A program made the position numbers and the translations under genes. Below, piece by piece: positions 58,801 through 64,000 of a stretch of 64,000 nt of DNA (positions are counted from its first letter, which is position 1; every line of letters starts with the position of its first letter). The notes beneath the pieces are model-generated. The model searched no databases and was not told the DNA's origin. It was given only the letters and a program-made list of their open reading frames with translations. Source of the stretch: Isoetes taiwanensis (lineage: Eukaryota; Streptophyta; Lycopodiopsida; Isoetales; Isoetaceae); the NCBI GenBank assembly GCA_021234155.1, contig JAJEKV010000020.1:4944563-5008562 (forward strand), in the 5' to 3' direction.

Positions 58801-61800
58801 CAAAGACTCTTAAGCCGGGCGGATTTGGAACTCGCGGGTTTGGCTCAAAGGAAATTTAGGGAAAGAAAAGAGGATTATTACCGAACGGGCTTCCCCCGCA
58901 TGCAAATCGTGCTTTTCCTTTGTTTATTTCCGTTTTGTAGCGATGATCGGAGCCGCTACTCCCGATTTAACTCCTTTTTCCATGCAAATCTACATTATAG
59001 AGTATTAGACCTAGATTTGCCCTTTTTGAGCTATTCTTCCCATTCGTACATAATCGCCAGACGTTTCTTGTCCTTGCTTGATTCGTTCTTCAAATTTGAA
59101 CAGATCCGCTTTGATTCGCTTCTACAAATCTCAAAAGATCAAGAACGGGAATCACAAATACTTAACACGGATCACAGATTACAGAATTTCTAGGTCCCTA
59201 AAGGTTACGGCTGGAAATCCTGCCAAGAAGAGGTTTCCTCGAAGAAACCCCGGCGGCGCCGCTGAGCCGCGGCGCAGCCTCGCGGCGGCGCCGCTGGGGG
59301 TTTCTTCCAGAAACCTTCCGCCGCGGGAAGTTTCCCCCTTCCAGAACCTTTTGGGACCCGGAAATTTCCGTGGATTTCAAAGTGTCGCATTTTTTTTTAG
59401 GTAACTTTGAGTCTAAATTTTTGGTGGTGATCTGGTGGCGCCGCCAAACGTGGCTTTTAAGCCACGAAGCTTTGCCGTAACAGCCGAACACGCCTTGTCC
59501 CCGGCGGAACATGGCTTTTGCAAGACGAGCTTTGCCGAACAAGACTTTTATGCAACCGACAAGATCATGCTTCTTGCCAAGACTCTAAGTCGGGCGGATT
59601 TGGAACTCAAGGGGCTTGGCTCAAAGGAAATTTAGGGAAAGAAAAGAGGATTATTACCGAACGGGCTTCCCCCGCATGCAAATCGTGCTTTTCCTTTGTT
59701 TATTTCCATTTTGTAGCGATGATCGAGTCGCTACTCCCATTTAACTCCTTTTTCCATGCAAATCTACATTATAGAGTATTAGACCTAGATTTGCCCCCAT
59801 TTTTGAGCTATTCTTCCCATTCTCGCATTAATCGCCAGACGTTTCTTTGTCCTTGCTTGATTCGTTCTTCAAATTTGAAGAGATCCGCTTGATTCGGGCT
59901 TCTACAAATCTCAAAAGATCAAGAACGGGAATCACAAAAACGAACACGGATCACAGATTACAGGAAATTTCTAGGTCCCTAAAGGTTACGGCATGGAAAC
60001 TCCGCTGGCAAGAGGTTTTCGGAAGAAACCCGGGCGGATCGAGCGGCGCCGCCAGGGGTTTCTTCCAGAAACCTCCCCGCTGGAAGTTTCCCCTTCCCAG
60101 AACCTTTGGGACCCGGAAACTTTTCCGTGGATTTCGATGTCGATTTTTTTTTAGGTAACTTTGAGTCTAAATTTTTGGTGGTGATCTCGGGTGGCGCCCG
60201 CCAAAAGGGTGGCTTTAAGCCACGAGCTTTGCCGTAACAGCCCGAACACGCCTTTGTCCCGGCCGAACATGGCTTTTGCAAGACAGAGCTTTGCTGGAAC
60301 AAGACTTTTATGCAGTCCGACAAGATCATGCTTCTTGCCAAGACTTAAGTCGGGCGGATTTGGAACTCTCGCAGTTTGGCTCAAAGGAAATTTAGGGAAA
60401 GAAAAGAGGATTATTACCGGAACGGGCTTCCCCGCATGCAAATCGTGGCTTTTCCTTTGTTTATTTCCGTTTTGTAGCGAATGATCGAGTCGCTACTCCC
60501 GATTTAACTCCTTTTTCCATGCAAATCTACATTATAGAGTATTAGACCTAGATTTGCCCCTGTTTGAGCTATTCTTCCCATTCTCATTAATCGCCAGACG
60601 TTTCTTGTCCTTGCTTGATTCGTTCTTCAAATTTGAACAGACCGCTTTGATTCGGCTTCTACAAATCTCAAAAAGATCAAGAACGGGAATCACAAATACG
60701 AACACATGGATCATTGGAGATTACAGAAATTTCTAGGTCCCTAAAGGTTACGGGCGGAAAACTCCGGCGGCGCCAAATCGTCTGGGTTTTTCAGAAACCT
60801 TCCTCGCCATGGAAGTTTCCCTTCAGAACCTTTGGGACTGAAAAGGATTTCAAAGGTCGATTTTTTTAGGTAACGAAGAATCCGGGTGGCCCCGTGGCTT
60901 TTAAGCCACGAAGTTTTTGCCGGAACACGCCTTTGTCCCCGCCGAACATGGCTTTTTGCAAGGGCGTTTTTTGAACAAGACTTTTATGCACCGACAAGAT
61001 CATGCTTCTTCAGATTTGATGGATTTGGAACTCATGTTTGGCTCAAAGGAAATTTAGGGAAAGAAAAGAGGATTATTAACCTAAAGTTCGCATCCCCTTT
61101 TCCTTTGTTTAACCTTTTTGGGACCCGGAAACTCTTTTTCCATTCCATTATAGAGTATTAGGATTTCGTTTGAGCTATTTTTTTTAGGTAACTTTGAGTC
61201 TAAATTTTTGGTCAAAAAGGTGTGGTGGCGCCAAACGTGGCTTTAAGCCACGAAGCTCCCGGCCCCTTTGCCGTAATGCTTGAAGCCCCGGGGAACCTTT
61301 GGGACCGAAAACACGATTTTTGTCCTAAATTTTTGGTGGTGATCCTGCCGGAACATGGCTTTTGCAAGACGAACATGGCTTTTTGCAAGACGTAGCTTTG
61401 AACAAGACTTTTATGCAACCGACAAGATCATGCTTCTTGCCGATTTAAGCCGGGCGGATTTGGAACTCTCGGGCTTGGCTCAAAGGAAATTTAGGGAAAG
61501 AAAAGAGGATTATTACCGAACAGGCTTCCCCCCGCATGCAAATCGTGGCTTTTCCTTTGTTTATTTCCGCTTTTGTAGCGATGATCGAGTCGCTACTCCC
61601 GATTTAACTCCTTTTTCCATGCAAATCTACATTATAGAGTATTAGACCTAGATTTGCCCCTGTTTGAGCTATTCTTCCCATTTCAGACATCGCCAGACGT
61701 TTTTGTCCTTGCTTGATTCGTTCTTCAAATTTGAACAGATCCGCTTTTGATTCGCTTCTACAAATCTCAAAAGATCAAGAACGGGAATCACAAATACGAA

Positions 61801-64000
61801 CACGGATCATGGGATTACAGAAATTTCTAGGTCCCTAAAGGTTACGGCTGGAAACTCCTGCCGCGAAGAGGTTTCCCGAAGAAACCGGCGGGCGCCGGCT
61901 TGCGCCGCCGCCATGGCCGGCGCCGGGTTTCTTCCCAGAAACCTCCCGCCGCCATTTTTAGCGGAAGTTTCCCCTTCCAGAACCTTTGGGACCCGGAAAT
62001 TTCCGCGGGATTTCAAAGGTTTCCATTTTTTTAGGTAACTTTGAGTCTAAATTTTTTGGTGGTGATCGGTGGCGCCGCCAAACGTGGCTTTTAAGCCACG
62101 AAGCTTTGCCGTAACAGCCCGTAACACGCCTTGTCCCGCCGAACATGGCTTTTGCAAGACGAGCTTTGCCGGAACAAGACTTTTATGCAACCGACAAGAT
62201 CATGCTTCTTGCCCAAGACATAAGCCGGGCGGATTTGGAACTCTGGGCTTGGCTCAAAGGAAATTTAGGGAAAGAAAAGAGGATTATTACCGAACAGGCT
62301 TCCCCCCGCATGCAAATCGCGGCTTTTCCTTTGTTTATTTCCGTTTTGTAGCGATGATCGAGCCGCTACTCCCCGATTTAACTCCTTTTTCCATGCAAAT
62401 CTACATTATAGAGTATTAGACCTAGATTTGCCCCTGCTTTGAGCTATTCTTCCCATTCTCGCATAATCGCCAGACGTTTTTGTCCTTGCTTGATTCGTTC
62501 TTCAAATTTGAACAGATCCGCTTGATTCGCTTCTACAAATCTCAAAAGATCAAGAACGGGAATCACAAATACGTAACACGGATCACAGATTACAGAAATT
62601 TCTAGGTCCCTAAAGCAGTTACGGCCGGAAACTCCGCCGCAAGAGGTTTCCTCGAAGAAAACCCCGGCGGCGCCGCCGTCGCCGGCACGCCGCCCGCTTT
62701 CGGCGGCGCCGCCAGGGGGTTTCTTCCAGAAACCTCCCGCCGTAGAAGTTTCCCCTTCCGTAACCTTTGGGACCCGGAAATTTCCGTGGATTTCAAATGT
62801 CGCATTTTTTTTTTAGGTAACTTTGAGTCTAAATTTTTGGTGGTGATCTCGGTGGCGCCAAACAGGCTTTTAAGCCACGAGCTTTGCCGTAACAGCGAGA
62901 ACACGCCTTTGTCCCGGCCGAACATGGCTTTTGCAAGACGTAGCTTTGCGGAACAAGACTTTTATGCAACCGACAAGATCATGCTTCTTGCCGCACTCTA
63001 AGCCGGGCGGATTTGGAACTCGCGGCTTGGCTCAAAGGAAATTTAGGGAAAGAAAAGAGGATTATTACCGAACAGCTTCCCCCCGCATGCAAATCGTGCT
63101 TTTCCTTTGTTTATTTCCGTTTTGTAGCGATGATCGAGAGCTGCTACTCCCGATTTAACTCCCTTTTTCCATGCAAATCTACATTATAGAGTATTAGACC
63201 TAGATTTGCCCCTGCTTTGAGCTATTCTTCCCATTCTGCATAATCGCCAGACGTTTCTTGTCCTTGCTTGATTCGTTCTTCAAATTTGAACAGATCCGCT
63301 TTGATTCGCTCTACAAATCTCAAAAGATCAAGAACGGGAATCACAATATACGAACACGGATCACGGGATTACAGAAATTTCTAGGTCCCTAAAGGTTACG
63401 GCGGAAACTCGCCGCAAGAAAGAGGTTTCTCGAAGAAACCCCGGCGGCGGGCCGCTGGCTGCGGGCCGCCGCCGGGCCGCCGCCAGGGTTTCTTCCAGAA
63501 ACCTTCCCGCCAAGGGAAAGTTTCCCCTTCCGAACCTTTGGGACCCGGAAATTTCCGTGGATTTCAAAGGTCGCATTTTTTTAGGTAACTTTGAGTCTAA
63601 ATTTTTGGTGGTGATCTGGTGGCGCCGCCAAACGTGGCTTTAAGCCACGAAGCTTTGCCGTAACAGCCTTAACACGTTTTGTCCCGCCGAACATGGCTTT
63701 TGCAAGACGAGCTTTGCCGAACAAGACTTTTATGCAACCGACAAGATCATGCTTCTTTGCCGACTTAAGCCGGGCGGATTTGGAACTCTCGGCTTGGCTC
63801 AAAGGAAATTTAGGGAAAGAAAAGAGGATTATTACCGAACAGGCTTCCCCGCATGCAAATCGTGCTTTTCCTTTGTTTATTTCCGTTTTGTAGCGATGAT
63901 CGAGCCGCTACTCCCGATTTAACTCCTTTTTCCATGCAAATCTACATTATAGAGTATTAGACCTAGATTTGCCCTGTTTGAGCTATTCTTCCCATTCTGT
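43815..64000 (+). repeat. satellite array, about 775-bp units, at least 27 copies
   Basis: The landmark containing GATCATGC occurs 27 times (about 44045, 44891, 45606, 46382, 47105, 47880, 48621, 49396, 50180, 50960, 51737, 52497, 53272, 54046, 54827, 55637, 56469, 57289, 58025, 58788, 59560, 60323, 60998, 61427, 62196, 62977, 63747). Most spacings fall between 715 and 832, commonly about 775. Conserved blocks include AGGTAACTTTGAGTCTAAAT, GGAAATTTAGGGAAAGAAAA, CATGCAAATCTACATTATAG and GATTCGTTCTTCAAATTTGA. Each unit also contains a GC-rich inverted repeat. Open frames recur in several registers, but indels between copies are not multiples of three, so I call none coding. The array continues beyond the window. 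Confidence 0.97.
49014..49203. repeat. best-preserved palindrome of the satellite unit
   Basis: The arms 49062-49097 and 49118-49153 are exact reverse complements over 36 bases (GAGGTTTCCTGGAAGAAACC... and its complement) with a 20-base GC-rich loop. Imperfect pairing extends outward through GGGAAACT/AGTTTCCCC, AAAGGTTACGG/CCGTAACCTTT and GGAAATTTC/GAAATTTCC, giving about 190 bases in total. Equivalent palindromes occur at the same place in the other units with different loops. Confidence 0.95.

Noticed and set aside
43834..64000. Repeated ORFs of 60-160 residues in the satellite (for example MGPGNFRGFQCRFFLGN...)
   Set aside because: They occur in several frames and both strands of the same repeat, and copies differ by indels that are not multiples of three, so the frames are not conserved as protein.

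Overview
The window looks like a piece of a large, repeat-rich land-plant nuclear genome. The evidence is fragments of typical plant genes (pentatricopeptide-repeat proteins of the PLS/E type, an exostosin-type GT47 glycosyltransferase, the nuclease FAN1, a protein kinase), plant-style introns, TATAAATA promoters and a Ty3/gypsy element. Many PPR remnants together with a DIRS-like reverse transcriptase would fit a seed-free plant such as a fern, but that is inference. Almost every recognisable gene is broken, so this is mostly a graveyard of pseudogenes and repeats.

Layout. 0.1-1 kb: exons of an ARM/importin-like protein (+). 2.2-5.6 kb: two alternating minisatellites arranged as a duplicated higher-order block, followed by a two-exon 3' gene end (5.58-6.10 kb, +) that may belong to the same split locus. 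6.1-10.3 kb: non-coding, ending in a low-complexity repeat related to the one at 2.2 kb. 10.9-18.5 kb: an unusual island. It holds a frameshifted histone H3-like gene, an acidic ORF followed by a possible helicase-like tail, three tandem copies of a small basic/coiled-coil gene each with its own TATA box, and an unidentified conserved protein on the minus strand. These are separated by short hairpins with arms of the type TCACACGACGCGAAG, and a six-unit CCCTAA telomere-like tract abuts one hairpin. 18.6-19.6 kb: a small LTR with an initiator-Met primer site and a decayed DIRS-like reverse transcriptase. 21.7-22.9 kb: exostosin pseudogene (-). 23.2-24.7 kb: PPR pseudogene (+). 28.9-30.4 kb: a FAN1 fragment and a kinase pseudogene (-). 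33-38 kb: an internally deleted Ty3/gypsy element (-) with both LTRs. 38.7-39.3 kb: PPR fragment (-).

From about 43.8 kb to the right edge the window is one satellite array of about 775 bp units. I count 27 copies of an internal landmark. Each unit carries a GC-rich palindrome of roughly 190 bp whose arms change together, and the variants cluster at CCG/CTG/CAG/CGG sites. ORFs in this array are by-products of repeated sequence, not genes.

The best candidates for something undescribed are the hairpin-bounded gene island and the palindrome-bearing satellite.
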